A stretch of 64,000 nt of DNA from Spirochaetota bacterium (lineage in GTDB: Bacteria; Spirochaetota; Spirochaetia; Treponematales; UBA12059): the NCBI GenBank assembly GCA_026398615.1, contig JAPLSN010000036.1:62001-126000 (forward strand). The letters run 5' to 3'. This document shows positions 50,832 through 60,021 of this stretch, piece by piece. Position 1 is the first letter of the stretch. Each line of letters begins with the position of its first letter. A program made the position numbers and the translations under genes. Below the pieces are notes generated by a model. That model saw nothing but the letters and a program-made list of their open reading frames with translations. It was not told where the DNA came from and ran no database searches.

Positions 50832-51752
50832 TCACATCGACGCGTTCAGCTTTTCCAGTTTGGCCGAATACTCGGCCAAGTCCGCTTCGTTCCCGAGTTC
50901 GGCAGCCAGCTTCACGACGGCCTCCAGGCAACGCTTCACCCCGGCGACTTCGTTGATCGTCAACCAGACATTGAAGCTGCGGATGTACAATGGGTATGCG
51001 CTCTCCGGTTTTCCCGACTTGAGATTGTACGAAGCGAGCGCTTCGAGATCGCCGGCTATACCCCGCGAAAATTCCGCGGTCTTGTCGGCGACGAGCGCTT
51101 TCCTGGCGAGTTCAACAGCGCCCGCGTAGTTTTCCCGTTTTGCCTCGATCGTGGCCAGCACGTAGTAGTTGGAGGATAATTCGGTCCAGGCTTTCAGCCG
51201 CTCGTTGATCTGGGCGGCCTTTTTTATCTCGATGATGGCTTCGTCGGGCAAACCGCCGTCCCTGATCAGGACCCCCCGGTCGTGGAAGAGGATCGCGAGG
51301 ACCCGCTGGTCATTCTGGGCCAATGGGGCGGCTTCGTCGAAAAATCCCGTGGCGCCGTCCCGATCGCCGCGCGCGTATGCCAGCTCGCCGAGGTTTATGA
51401 GGGCTCCGGCCCTTACTGCGGCCTTGCCGGAAAGCTTCCCGTACATGAGGGCGTCAAGGAAGGATTCCCCCGCGAGGTCGAAACTCCCGGCCTGCAGGTA
51501 CACGCGCCCGATGGAGTTGTATGCGATCGCGATTCCCTCGAGATTGTCGATGGACATGTTGGCCTGGAGGGCCTGGTCGTAGAACTTGAGGGCGCTGTCG
51601 TAGGCGCCGCTCGCGAAAAAGCCGTCGCCGAGCTTGGAGTATTCCGCGGCCTGGTTGGCCTTCTCGATGATGACGACTTTTTTCTTGGGCGTCGAAGAGC
51701 AGCCGGCGCACAGCGCCAAGATCACCAGCGCCGCGGCAGCGATGCGTTTCAT
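50832..51752 (-). CDS. TPR-repeat lipoprotein of the Mla operon
   Basis: A 306-residue lipoprotein (ALCAGC lipobox) with about six tetratricopeptide repeats (YSKLGDGFFASGAYDSALKF, LINLGELAYARGDRDGATGF, NYYVLATIEAKRENYAGAVE). Its ATG overlaps the mlaD stop (TGATG), and GGAGGT is eight bases upstream, so it is translated with the transporter. Likely a periplasmic or outer-membrane partner of the Mla system, in the place where other bacteria encode MlaC or an outer lipoprotein. Confidence 0.85.
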   Translation of the reverse strand: MKRIAAAALVILALCAGCSSTPKKKVVIIEKANQAAEYSKLGDGFFASGAYDSALKFYDQALQANMSIDNLEGIAIAYNSIGRVYLQAGSFDLAGESFLDALMYGKLSGKAAVRAGALINLGELAYARGDRDGATGFFDEAAPLAQNDQRVLAILFHDRGVLIRDGGLPDEAIIEIKKAAQINERLKAWTELSSNYYVLATIEAKRENYAGAVELARKALVADKTAEFSRGIAGDLEALASYNLKSGKPESAYPLYIRSFNVWLTINEVAGVKRCLEAVVKLAAELGNEADLAEYSAKLEKLNASM

Positions 51753-52888
51753 CAATATTCACCTCCGCGCATGCTCTGGTACAGCGACTGTTGCTCGCTG
51801 CGCTCCGGGATTCCGCCCGATATGAGCGGGTTGGTCTTGAGGCCCTGGAGCACGTCCTGGGCCTGCCGGAGGGCCGTCCTGCTCTCGTTGAGAATGGCCG
51901 CGATCTTCGGCATCTCGTCGTTGAGCGACGACGCTATCGCCGAAAGGCTTTTCACGCTCTTCTCGATCTCGGTCATCATCGACGTCACCTTGTTGTAGAT
52001 GGCGTTCTTGTCGTCGAGGAAGGTCTTGATGGATCCCTGGGGATCCAGGAGCCGCGGCACGAGCCCGGTCGGGTCGCGCATCGCCTCGGTGGTCGCCTCG
52101 AGGTTGCCCGTGATGGCCTGCACGGACGCCATGAGCTCGGAAGTCTGGGCCATCAGCGCGCTGACCTGGCTCACGACGGTCTCCACCTGGGCTTTCGCAT
52201 CCGTCACCGTCCCGTTCACGTTCACCACGACGTCATTGACGTTCCCGACGACCTCGTTCACGCCGCGCATGGTCTTCGGCAGTTCAACGATGGACTGCCC
52301 GAGCGGCCCCGTACTCTGCCCGGCCAGCGCTCGGTTCACCTCCGTGAGGGTCCGGTTGGCGGTGACGACTATCTTGTTCACGTCTTCGAGCAGCGGGTTC
52401 ACGTTGGCAAGGAGCCTCGTGACCGTATCGTCCTTGGGCGGGATCTCCGCCAGCTCCTGCTCGACGATCGCCGCGCCGTCCGGAGAAGAGGCTTCGGGGA
52501 TGAATTCCCCCGGCTGGATCAGGTTTTCACCCTTGCCCGGATGGAAGAGAATCTGCGTCCCGAGGCCGATGGGTGAAACGGAGAGTTCGATGAGGGAGTA
52601 TTCGCGGACCTTCGGATAATAGGTGTCGAAAATGACGAACTCGACGTCCACCCTGTTTTCGTCGTCAAGTTCCACCTTGGCGATCTTCCCCACCGGGAAA
52701 CCCTTCATGACGATGGCTGTCCCGGCGGAAACCCCGGCGCCGGATTCAAAGCGGGTCTTGAAGCTGTAATTCTTGGCAAACCAGCGCTGGTTCATCCCGA
52801 GAAGCACGATGATCCCGCAGAAGATGACAAGGGCAATCACGATGAAAACGCCCACCACCTGGTCGGCGTACCGGATCCTGAACTTCAT
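51752..52888 (-). CDS. mlaD: MlaD-type MCE domain protein
   Basis: Membrane-anchored substrate-binding subunit of a phospholipid transporter. The 378-residue protein has one N-terminal membrane helix (VVGVFIVIALVIFCGIIVLL), an MCE domain (FKTRFESGAGVSAGTAIVMK, GFPVGKIAKVELDDENRVDV) and a long C-terminal helical region (about 160-360) that probably forms coiled coils. It overlaps mlaF by four bases (ATGA). Confidence 0.93.
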   Translation of the reverse strand: MKFRIRYADQVVGVFIVIALVIFCGIIVLLGMNQRWFAKNYSFKTRFESGAGVSAGTAIVMKGFPVGKIAKVELDDENRVDVEFVIFDTYYPKVREYSLIELSVSPIGLGTQILFHPGKGENLIQPGEFIPEASSPDGAAIVEQELAEIPPKDDTVTRLLANVNPLLEDVNKIVVTANRTLTEVNRALAGQSTGPLGQSIVELPKTMRGVNEVVGNVNDVVVNVNGTVTDAKAQVETVVSQVSALMAQTSELMASVQAITGNLEATTEAMRDPTGLVPRLLDPQGSIKTFLDDKNAIYNKVTSMMTEIEKSVKSLSAIASSLNDEMPKIAAILNESRTALRQAQDVLQGLKTNPLISGGIPERSEQQSLYQSMRGGEY

Positions 52889-53682
52889 TGTTCCGTCTCC
52901 TTGCTGGTCTTCTCGCCTCGTGTCCGCTCGCCGCGGATCTTGAGCCGGCTCACGATCCCGACGAACTCGTGGGCTTCGTTGTTCACGATCTCGTCATACG
53001 GCCCGAGGATCGGTATCACGCCGTCGCGGACGATCCCGAGCCGGTCCGCGTGCCGGAACGCGATGTCGGAATTGTTCGTCACCATGATCACCGTCCGGTC
53101 GCGCATCTTGAGTTCGCCGAGGATGCCGAAAACCCTGTCGACGGCATCCTCGTCGAGGTGGGACGTGGGATCATCCATGAAAACGAGCTCGGGGTCGGTC
53201 ACCAAAGCCCTCGCGAGCGAGATGAGCTTCTGCTCGCCGATCGAAAGTTCCGCCGGCCGCATGGAAAGGCTCTCCAGGTACCCGACCTTCTCCGCGACGA
53301 CGCGGGCGGCGCGTTCCATCTCGGTCGCGTTCATCCACGCGCAGTGGACGCTCAAGGGCAGCGTCAGGTTACCCAGGATGCTCGTGTTCGCCCAGAGCGC
53401 CGCGTCCTGGAACACGTAGCTCGTCCGCCTGCGGAATTCCAGCTCCTCCTTGCGGTTGAACGATGCGATCGACTTCCCGAAGAATTTCACGGTTCCGGCG
53501 TCGGGCACGACGAGTCCGGCGGCGGCCTTGAGCAGCGTGCTCTTGCCCGCACCTGCGCTTCCCATCACGACGGTGATCTCGCCCGCATAGAACGAGGCAT
53601 CGGCGTCCCTGAGGATCTCGAAGCCGCCGCTCGAGGCGCTGACGTGGGAAAGTTCTATGATCGGTTCGCTCCACTGCGCCAT
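52885..53682 (-). CDS. mlaF: MlaF-type ABC transporter ATPase
   Basis: ATPase of the Mla phospholipid transporter, 265 residues. Walker A GSAGAGKST, Q-loop YVFQDAALWAN, signature LSIGEQKLISLARAL and Walker B ELVFMDDPTSHLDE (the usual catalytic glutamate is aspartate). The C-terminal tail (RLKIRGERTRGEKTSKETEQ) is charged. Seven bases separate it from mlaE. The Walker B change may slow hydrolysis and should be noted. Confidence 0.92.
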   Translation of the reverse strand: MAQWSEPIIELSHVSASSGGFEILRDADASFYAGEITVVMGSAGAGKSTLLKAAAGLVVPDAGTVKFFGKSIASFNRKEELEFRRRTSYVFQDAALWANTSILGNLTLPLSVHCAWMNATEMERAARVVAEKVGYLESLSMRPAELSIGEQKLISLARALVTDPELVFMDDPTSHLDEDAVDRVFGILGELKMRDRTVIMVTNNSDIAFRHADRLGIVRDGVIPILGPYDEIVNNEAHEFVGIVSRLKIRGERTRGEKTSKETEQ

Positions 53683-53689
53683 GCCGGCC

Positions 53690-54475
53690 TCACGCGTACT
53701 GCACGAGCGTGATCGCCACGTCGGCGATGATGCAGAGGATGAAACTCTGGCCGACAGCCTTGATTCCCGCGACGGGGATTTCCGTGCTGGCCCTGGCTAC
53801 CGAAAAACCCTGGAAGGTGGAAACCACGGAAATGATCACGCCGAAGACGAGAGCCTTCACGAGACCGGACACAACGTCGCCCACGCTGAGTATCGTGAGC
53901 AGGTTCCCGAAATATTCCTGGAAATTGAGCGGCTTGATGACCTGTACGATGATGTAGGACCCCAGCAGGCCGAACAGGTTGAAGTAGACGCTCAGGATGC
54001 CCATGGAAAGCACCACGCCGAGGAAGCGCGGCACCACGAGGTAGGCGATCGGGTTGATGCCGACGGACAGGTATGCCTCGATCTCGTGGTCGACCACCAT
54101 CGTCCCGAGTTCCGTGGCAATGGCCGTCCCGGAACGGGCTATGACGATGAAAGCGGTCAGCAGGGGACCGAGTTCCCGCGTGATGATGACGATGAGTATG
54201 GAATACATCAGCTTGCTCTGGCCGAACTGCGGCAGGAAGGACGACCCGATGACATTTATGGCCGCGCCGATGGCCAGGGCCATGACGGCGGAGATCTTGA
54301 GCGCCTCGAAGCCCGTGAACAGGAGCTGCATGACGAGAACCTTGAAGCCGACCTGGCGCTTCCTGAAAAAGGTCGTGGTCTCCTTGAGGACGTTGAAGAA
54401 GAACCCGAGGCCGTACAGCAGGTTGCGTATTTTCTCGATCGCGGCCGCGCCGATGTTGGTCAGGAAACGGATCAT
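53690..54475 (-). CDS. mlaE: MlaE-type ABC transporter permease
   Basis: A 261-residue permease with about six membrane helices. Family signatures: TITRELGPLLTAFIVIARSG (ITRELGPLLTAF here), EIEAYLSVGINPIAYLVVPR and LVKALVFGVIISVVSTFQGF. Forms the core of the MlaFEDB-type transporter that moves phospholipids between membranes. The ATG at 54475 lacks a strong ribosome site. No mlaB gene follows. Confidence 0.93.
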   Translation of the reverse strand: MIRFLTNIGAAAIEKIRNLLYGLGFFFNVLKETTTFFRKRQVGFKVLVMQLLFTGFEALKISAVMALAIGAAINVIGSSFLPQFGQSKLMYSILIVIITRELGPLLTAFIVIARSGTAIATELGTMVVDHEIEAYLSVGINPIAYLVVPRFLGVVLSMGILSVYFNLFGLLGSYIIVQVIKPLNFQEYFGNLLTILSVGDVVSGLVKALVFGVIISVVSTFQGFSVARASTEIPVAGIKAVGQSFILCIIADVAITLVQYA

Positions 54476-54509
54476 TGCGTTTCTACTATCGACTGAAAGC
54501 TCCGAAAAT

Positions 54510-55184
54510 TCAATCGGCTGCGGCGCCTCCGACGGGAACTCCTGCCGGCCCGCATCCGCGCGAGACCGCGCAGCCATGCTCCGCGAAGGCCGGGACGACG
54601 GCAGCGAGGAAAGCCTCGGTGCCTCGGGCGGTGCCCGACAGCCGTCCGCCGAATCGTTCGGCCCACGGCGGCAAACGCGGGGGCTTCGTCCCCGCCATCC
54701 GCGACCGCCACCGGCGGGGCGGGGCTCCGGACGGCAGGATGGCCCGGGCGACCGCCCGAAGGAGATCGTTGAGCCGCGCGAAACGGCGTTCTTCCCCATG
54801 TACGGCAACGCTTGCGCTGGAGCCGGCCGCGGCGGAAAGGCTGCGCCTGACCAGCGGATCCCTGGCGAACCTGGTCAAATCCAGTTCGATGGCCGACCAG
54901 AGCGCGAACGCCGCGTCCCGCCCCAGGGGATCGGGCCAGGCCGCCTCGTCCGTCGCGCGGACATCGCCGCGAACGATCCCGGCCATGAGCGAATCCAGGA
55001 AGTCGTACGAAAAATGACCCAGGCGATATGGACGGAACAGCGGAGAAACGATGCGAACCTCCGTCCAGCCGGGCAGGACGGAGCCCGGGTCGGTCGATAC
55101 CGCCATCCACAGGCGAGCGGCGTCATCGCCCGAATCGAACCGGAACGACATCCAGGGATCTCCGGTCATCCCATGCCCGTTCAT
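54510..55184 (-). CDS. Hypothetical protein between the cNMP protein and mlaE
   Basis: A 224-residue soluble protein, rich in alanine, arginine and proline in its C-terminal third. I do not recognise it. The first 140 residues look folded (EVRIVSPLFRPYRLGHFSYD, DAAFALWSAIELDLTRFARD). Its ATG overlaps the upstream stop (ATGA), so it is made together with the cNMP-binding protein. It could be a partner or regulator of that protein or of the Mla transporter. Confidence 0.75.
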   Translation of the reverse strand: MNGHGMTGDPWMSFRFDSGDDAARLWMAVSTDPGSVLPGWTEVRIVSPLFRPYRLGHFSYDFLDSLMAGIVRGDVRATDEAAWPDPLGRDAAFALWSAIELDLTRFARDPLVRRSLSAAAGSSASVAVHGEERRFARLNDLLRAVARAILPSGAPPRRWRSRMAGTKPPRLPPWAERFGGRLSGTARGTEAFLAAVVPAFAEHGCAVSRGCGPAGVPVGGAAAD

Positions 55185-57235
55185 CGCCCGCTTCCCAGGA
55201 TGCCGGACAGCACTTCGCGCGTGATCGCATACAGGGGAGGGACTCCTTCCGCCGGGGACAGGGGTTCGCTCAGGTTGGATGAGCGGTCAAGCGGCAAGTC
55301 CGAAACGTAGTAGAGGAAGCGGCGTGCCGCTCCCGGTTTCAGCACGCCAAGCTGTTCCGACTCGATGATCGCCCTGAGATACCAGATGCCTTCCATCTCA
55401 AGGCCGATGCATCCCCAGAGTCGGCGGTAGAAATTGAGCATCGGCCGGTTCTGGAGCAGGGTTCCCTCCACGGTCAGCATCGGCCCCCGGTGCGCCGTCC
55501 GGCCGGGCAGGAGGGCTTCGATCCGCCCGACCTGTTCCTCGTCCTCCACCCCGGCGACCGGCAGGAAAGAATCCGATACCTGTTCGACGAAGGAGCCGGG
55601 AAGCAGCACGTCGCCGCGGCGGCCGGTCAGCGCTCCCGCCTTTCCCAGGACGTTGATGGATGCCACGTTCCTCCCGAACAGTATCAGGAGGTTTTTCATG
55701 ATCTCCTCGGCCTGCTCGCCGAAGGCATAGTCGATATTGACGATGAGGGACCTGGCGTCGCAGCTCCCGGAGCGGATGCCCGGGTCGATCGGCCGCATGC
55801 ATACCTTGCTGACGTCCACGAGCTGCACCGATATCCCGGTCGTCACCGTATCCGGCAGGCGCATGATTCCCCATTCCCGTTCAGTGTCGTAGAAGACTCT
55901 CCGCTGTTCGGGAAAGGCCTTGAAAAAACCGCGGGAAAGATGATAGAGCTCGTCCGCCCCGACAGTCCATCCCGAGGTCCTGATTCCTTCGTGTTCGGCC
56001 CAGTCGAGTATCCCCGCCCCGTGCTCCGGGAAAAAGGGATTGAGGCAGTTGGAAACCGAGTGGGTGTTGGACGAGATGATGTGCACGCCGAAGTCCTCGG
56101 GGAAATCGGCGGGCGAAACGCCGAGCAAGACCCTGGCGGCGTCGCCTACCTGGGCAGTCCAACGCTCGGAAAGCCTCCCGTTGTAGTTGTTGGTCTGCTT
56201 CCGGATATCCACCGAGTACACCTGCCGGTGGAAAACGACGTTGCGCAAGCGGTCCACCGTCCCTTCCGGCCACACGCGCTTCAAGCCCCGTCGCTCCTCT
56301 TCCGAGAACGGCAGGGTCGCCATGAATGCGTCATCGTCCCCGCGCGCGGCGGGATCGAGCCGGACGCGATTGGCGAGCGCGAGCACCGCGTCGGGATGGT
56401 TCAGCTTGTACCGTATCTTCCGCGTTTCCACGGCGAACAGGCAGAGGCAGCTGACAAAGTCCATGAGGTCGGAGAGCCCGGAACGGATCAGCACCATATT
56501 CTTGCCCTCGAGCATCTCGTAGACGAAACGGTTCCGAGAATCCGAGTGTACGAAGGGAAACAGGAGGTCGGGACTCGTGTAGACCACCGGCAGGTCATCC
56601 GTCAGGAGGAAGACGAACACCCGTTCGACGTTGTCCGGCAGGCGGCGAGCCGCGTAGTCCAGCGCTCCGAAATCGATGACCGAGTCCTCGTTCCCGTGCG
56701 GGTGCAGGGCCGGTTCGAGCTTCTTGTACAGTTCCACGAGCCGCCGGATCTCGAGATGTCCGAGCCCGACCGCGCGTACCACCTCATTCCTGAAAGCGTC
56801 GAAGGCTTCGAATGCTCCTCTCCCTTCCCGGAGCTTCTGGGCGAAGGCCTGGGAAAACGGCGGCGATTCGGAAAAAAGCCGACGGAAACTGTCCCCGGGA
56901 ATCTCGATGCAGCGCGCGTCATCGAGGGCCGAAACGCGCAACGCCTGCGGCATGTCGAGCACGCAGGATCGTTCCCCGAATACCGCCCCGGCCTCGATGA
57001 CGTTGACGCGGAAAGCCGGCGTCCTCGACACGTCGAGGGACTCCGCAGATCCGGCCAGGAGGACGAAGACCGAATCGGGGGCTGAAGCACCCTGCTCGAT
57101 GACCGTTTCCCCGGCACGGAAATCCCTGACGGAAATCTCCCGCACCAGCCGGAGCATCGACGCGGTGGCAAGGAACCTGAAAGGCACGAGCGACGCGAAC
57201 AAGTTTCCCGTCAATTCACGATCCGTCTCAGTCAC
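55181..57235 (-). CDS. cNMP-binding domain fused to nucleosidase-like domain
   Basis: A 684-residue protein. Residues 15-130 form a cyclic-nucleotide-binding fold (ISVRDFRAGETVIEQGASAP, VFVLLAGSAESLDVS, GAVFGERSCVLDMPQALRVS). The middle is unrecognised. Residues 470-655 resemble the nucleoside phosphorylase / AMP nucleosidase fold: SLIVNIDYAFGEQAEEIMKN, GKAGALTGRRGDVLLPGSFV, LEMEG (612-616) and YYVSDLPLD (644-650). The GTG start at 57235 has GGGGGAGG upstream. It leads a minus-strand run into the Mla genes. I infer a cyclic-nucleotide-controlled or nucleotide-sensing enzyme; activity is unproven. Confidence 0.72.
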   Translation of the reverse strand: MTETDRELTGNLFASLVPFRFLATASMLRLVREISVRDFRAGETVIEQGASAPDSVFVLLAGSAESLDVSRTPAFRVNVIEAGAVFGERSCVLDMPQALRVSALDDARCIEIPGDSFRRLFSESPPFSQAFAQKLREGRGAFEAFDAFRNEVVRAVGLGHLEIRRLVELYKKLEPALHPHGNEDSVIDFGALDYAARRLPDNVERVFVFLLTDDLPVVYTSPDLLFPFVHSDSRNRFVYEMLEGKNMVLIRSGLSDLMDFVSCLCLFAVETRKIRYKLNHPDAVLALANRVRLDPAARGDDDAFMATLPFSEEERRGLKRVWPEGTVDRLRNVVFHRQVYSVDIRKQTNNYNGRLSERWTAQVGDAARVLLGVSPADFPEDFGVHIISSNTHSVSNCLNPFFPEHGAGILDWAEHEGIRTSGWTVGADELYHLSRGFFKAFPEQRRVFYDTEREWGIMRLPDTVTTGISVQLVDVSKVCMRPIDPGIRSGSCDARSLIVNIDYAFGEQAEEIMKNLLILFGRNVASINVLGKAGALTGRRGDVLLPGSFVEQVSDSFLPVAGVEDEEQVGRIEALLPGRTAHRGPMLTVEGTLLQNRPMLNFYRRLWGCIGLEMEGIWYLRAIIESEQLGVLKPGAARRFLYYVSDLPLDRSSNLSEPLSPAEGVPPLYAITREVLSGILGSGR

Positions 57236-57400
57236 GTCCCGCCTCCCCCGACTCATTGGCTTTTCGCAGCCCGGCCAGTATATTGTACACCGTCGACCTC
57301 CGTACGCGCTTTCGCGGGCGACCGGGAGCCGGACGATATCGCACACGTTCGGAAAGCTCGCGCGGAAACGGCCGGCATCGAACGGTACATGGAGGTTCTC

Positions 57401-58009
57401 ATGGGCAATTTTCCCTCCCGGTTCCAGGACGCCGAGGCGCCTGCCAGCATCGATCGACGGAGACAGGCCGTCATGGACAGGCTTACGGAAGCCTTTTCAT
57501 CCGACGCGCTCGACATGGAAGAATACGAACGACGGGCGTCGGCGGCCAACATCGCTTCCACGACCCTCGACCTCGATCTCCTGGTGGCGGACCTCGACCT
57601 GTCCCGGCCAAAACCCGTAGCATCCCCGGGGCGCCGCACGGCTTCGGACGTTTCCGATCGCAGGGGCGGGCCCGAGCAGACCGTGGCCTGCATCATGGGC
57701 GAACGCACCCTTTCAGGCGACTGGTTGACGAGCGACCGCGTATCGACCTTTACCCTCATGGGGAACACCCAGATCGACCTCCGGGACGTGAGCCTTCCCG
57801 CCGGCCCCACCCGCATCGACATCTTCACCCTCATGGGCGAAACCGTGATCATGGTTCCGCGCGATCTCCCCGTCCGCATGACGGCCACGCCCGTCATGGC
57901 GGAAGCCAGGTTGAACCGCGACGTCAATGGCAACACCCGGGATGCCGACACCTGGATCGAAGTCGGCGGAATGGTCGTCATGGGCTCCCTCGTCGTGAAG
58001 ACGGTCTGA
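57401..58009 (+). CDS. DUF1707/LiaF-like cell-envelope protein
   Basis: A 202-residue protein. Residues 22-70 resemble the DUF1707/SHOCT-like head (RRQAVMDRLTEAFSSDALDM), and the C-terminal half is a LiaF-like beta-helix with repeated F-T-L-M-G motifs (STFTLMGNTQIDLRD, IDIFTLMGETVIMVPRD, VVMGSLVVKTV). LiaF-type domains sense or signal envelope stress in Firmicutes. No membrane helix is seen. GGAGG five bases upstream supports the ATG at 57401 over 57389. Confidence 0.82.
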   Translation: MGNFPSRFQDAEAPASIDRRRQAVMDRLTEAFSSDALDMEEYERRASAANIASTTLDLDLLVADLDLSRPKPVASPGRRTASDVSDRRGGPEQTVACIMGERTLSGDWLTSDRVSTFTLMGNTQIDLRDVSLPAGPTRIDIFTLMGETVIMVPRDLPVRMTATPVMAEARLNRDVNGNTRDADTWIEVGGMVVMGSLVVKTV

Positions 58010-58046
58010 CCTGGGCAGTCTGACGTACCTTCCCGTACCTCTTGCG

Positions 58047-58077
58047 AAAAAAAACCGCCCTGCTGGCAGGGCGGTTT
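58047..58077 (-). terminator. Bidirectional rho-independent terminator
   Basis: AACCGCCCTG and CAGGGCGGTT pair around a four-base loop. The minus strand has eight T residues after the stem (58047-58054), so it terminates the glycosidase gene; the plus strand has a shorter TTT for the LiaF-like gene. Confidence 0.85.
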
Positions 58078-58105
58078 CCATCACCGGCCGGAACCCCGGA
58101 ACGCG

Positions 58106-59530
58106 TCAAAGCTTGTCGATCAGCATCGAGCACTTACCCGAGGGTATCGGCAGGGTCTTTTTCTTCTTTCCGAGTATGTTCATCGTGAAATAGTAGAGCT
58201 TTTCGCTTTCCATGTGGATCTCCCACCCTCGGCCGCTCTTGTTGGAGAGGATCGTCACCATGTTGCGTTTCAGGCTCAGGTTCTCGATTCCCATGATCTC
58301 GAGATTCGGGATGATCCAGTCGACGGTCTTCCGCGGGAGGCTCACCGCGAGCCCGACGATATTCTCGATCATGAGCGCGATGGTGGAAAGCGCAGTATAC
58401 GGAAGGTACTGCGCGCGCGGCCAGCCGGGTTTTTCGGGCCAGATGGCCTTGCCCTCGTTCTGGGGTTGATACGCTTCCCATACCATCGGTTTCGATTCGC
58501 CGTTCGCGTGCATCGAATCCAGCACGAAGTAGAGATGCCGGATCGCGCAATCCCTGGCGAGTTCCCAGTGGTTGTATTTTTCCAGGCCTTTTATGATCAT
58601 GTACGTGAAGATGGGGACGACCGAACCGCAGTAACCCATCCCGCGCTTGTCGTAACAGGGGTTGTCCACCGAAAGCGTCGGGAAGGGGTGCTCGGTGCCG
58701 AAGGAATTCGGATCCGTCAGGTGGGCAATGATGCGCTCAGCGCGTTCCTCGTTCGGGATCTCCGCGAGCAGGGGCCAGAAACCGCCGACGTGCTTGATCC
58801 GCACCTGCCGCTCGGACCTGTCCAGGCAGTAATAGAACCCGTCCTCGGGATTCCACATCATCGTGTTGATGCGGGTCTTGAGTCCGAAGTACGCGCGCTT
58901 GTACTGAAAACTTATTTCCTTGTCGTTGAGGATATCCCCGAGCGCCGACATGTAGAGGGCTGAAACGGCCATGGCGCTGTTGAAGTCCACGAGGTAGAAA
59001 GCGCCGTCCCGCGGTTGGTCCTCCATGCCTGAGGCTGCGACCGGGACGCCGTACAGCCCGTTTTCCTTCTTGAAGGTCTTCTCCAGCCATTCGAAATACT
59101 TCTGGAGAATGGGCATGACTTCCTTGACCCGTTTCTTGTTTGCCGTCTTGTGATAGAGGTTGTACTCTGCCCAGGGGAAAAGCGGCAGGACGACGTTTTC
59201 AGGGTTGTCATGATGACGATACTGCTTGCCGGTCTCTATCGAATACGCGCTCCGTATGGCGCCATTAGCCTCCTGCATGCCGTAAAATGCGTCGAGGCCG
59301 TTGGAAGCATTGAAAATCCTGTTCGAATACACGAGAAAGAACGAGGCGAAAGTCTGTTCCAGCTGCGTCGTTATCTTGCTTTCGGGGTAATGGAAGAATT
59401 TATCCTTGGGGAATCCCTTGGCCTGGTCGCCCGAAGCCCAGAAGTCGGCGATCCACACCCAGGATTTATCATAGATGTCAACGAAATCCTGATCATAAAA
59501 ATGTATTCTGGGAAAATCGCGCTTGGTCAA
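58106..59530 (-). CDS. Trehalase/GH63-like glycoside hydrolase
   Basis: A 474-residue (alpha/alpha)6-barrel enzyme of the trehalase-glucosidase I superfamily: PENVVLPLFPWAEYNLYHKT, GMEDQPRDGAFYLVDFNSAM, YKRAYFGLKTRINTMMWNPE, and near the end KPMVWEAYQPQNEGKAIWPE and YLPYTALSTIALMIENIVGL, where the base glutamate is expected. The substrate (trehalose, mannosylglycerate or an alpha-glucoside) is not clear. The start is a TTG (59530) with GAGGAG ten bases upstream, behind a leader of about 200 bases from a strong promoter. Confidence 0.82.
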   Translation of the reverse strand: MTKRDFPRIHFYDQDFVDIYDKSWVWIADFWASGDQAKGFPKDKFFHYPESKITTQLEQTFASFFLVYSNRIFNASNGLDAFYGMQEANGAIRSAYSIETGKQYRHHDNPENVVLPLFPWAEYNLYHKTANKKRVKEVMPILQKYFEWLEKTFKKENGLYGVPVAASGMEDQPRDGAFYLVDFNSAMAVSALYMSALGDILNDKEISFQYKRAYFGLKTRINTMMWNPEDGFYYCLDRSERQVRIKHVGGFWPLLAEIPNEERAERIIAHLTDPNSFGTEHPFPTLSVDNPCYDKRGMGYCGSVVPIFTYMIIKGLEKYNHWELARDCAIRHLYFVLDSMHANGESKPMVWEAYQPQNEGKAIWPEKPGWPRAQYLPYTALSTIALMIENIVGLAVSLPRKTVDWIIPNLEIMGIENLSLKRNMVTILSNKSGRGWEIHMESEKLYYFTMNILGKKKKTLPIPSGKCSMLIDKL

Positions 59531-59745
59531 AAGGATGTGCTCCTCACAACAAACCGGTGAAAACGCCGTTGACGCTTTTCACGATTCTTTGGCTCCGCAC
59601 TTGTACAACATCGGGAAAGAGATGCATGGCACGTTGCCGCAAAATGCTTTTTTCAGCAACTTTCCTGAAAAGTATGCATTCTTCCTGCGGAAAACCGCAC
59701 TATTTTCTAGCCTATGACACAAAATGCCGGCAAAATCAGATTAAA

Positions 59746-59774
59746 AATATAGTGTCAATATATCCATTTGTCAA
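59746..59774 (-). promoter_or_regulatory. Strong promoter of the trehalase-like gene
   Basis: On the minus strand, TTGACA (59769-59774), 17-base spacer, TATATT (59746-59751). The transcript would have a leader of about 210 bases before the TTG start. A further TTGACA lies within the spacer. The surroundings are AT-rich compared with the rest of the window. Confidence 0.75.
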
Positions 59775-60021
59775 ATGAATATTCGTTCCACGGCGATCCC
59801 TACACTCCTCTGATCCTCGCGGAAACACTTGATTTCCAATGGAAAGACAGTACATTTAAAGAGAAGGTTACAGCAGAACGGCGCCCTGCCGTTCCATGAT
59901 ATTTGTTCCACACGAGAGGAGGCCATATATGGACAATCCTCCGTTCCCTTACCAGCCGGAATAAATACCGGCAGCCACAACGATCACATCGCGTACAACG
60001 ACATTTTTTGCCTTGTTTTTT
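59775..60021. other. AT-rich intergenic region
   Basis: No convincing gene. One 11-codon frame (59929-59964, MDNPPFPYQPE) has a strong GAGAGGAGG ribosome site but is too short to call. Repeated GTTCCA strings occur at about 59785, 59890 and 59908. Confidence 0.4.

Noticed and set aside
52885-53712. A 274-codon plus-strand frame opposite mlaF
   Set aside because: Antisense of the ATPase gene; no similarity to proteins.
59929-59964. Eleven-codon frame MDNPPFPYQPE with a strong ribosome site
   Set aside because: Too short to support from sequence alone; kept only as a note in the intergenic entry.
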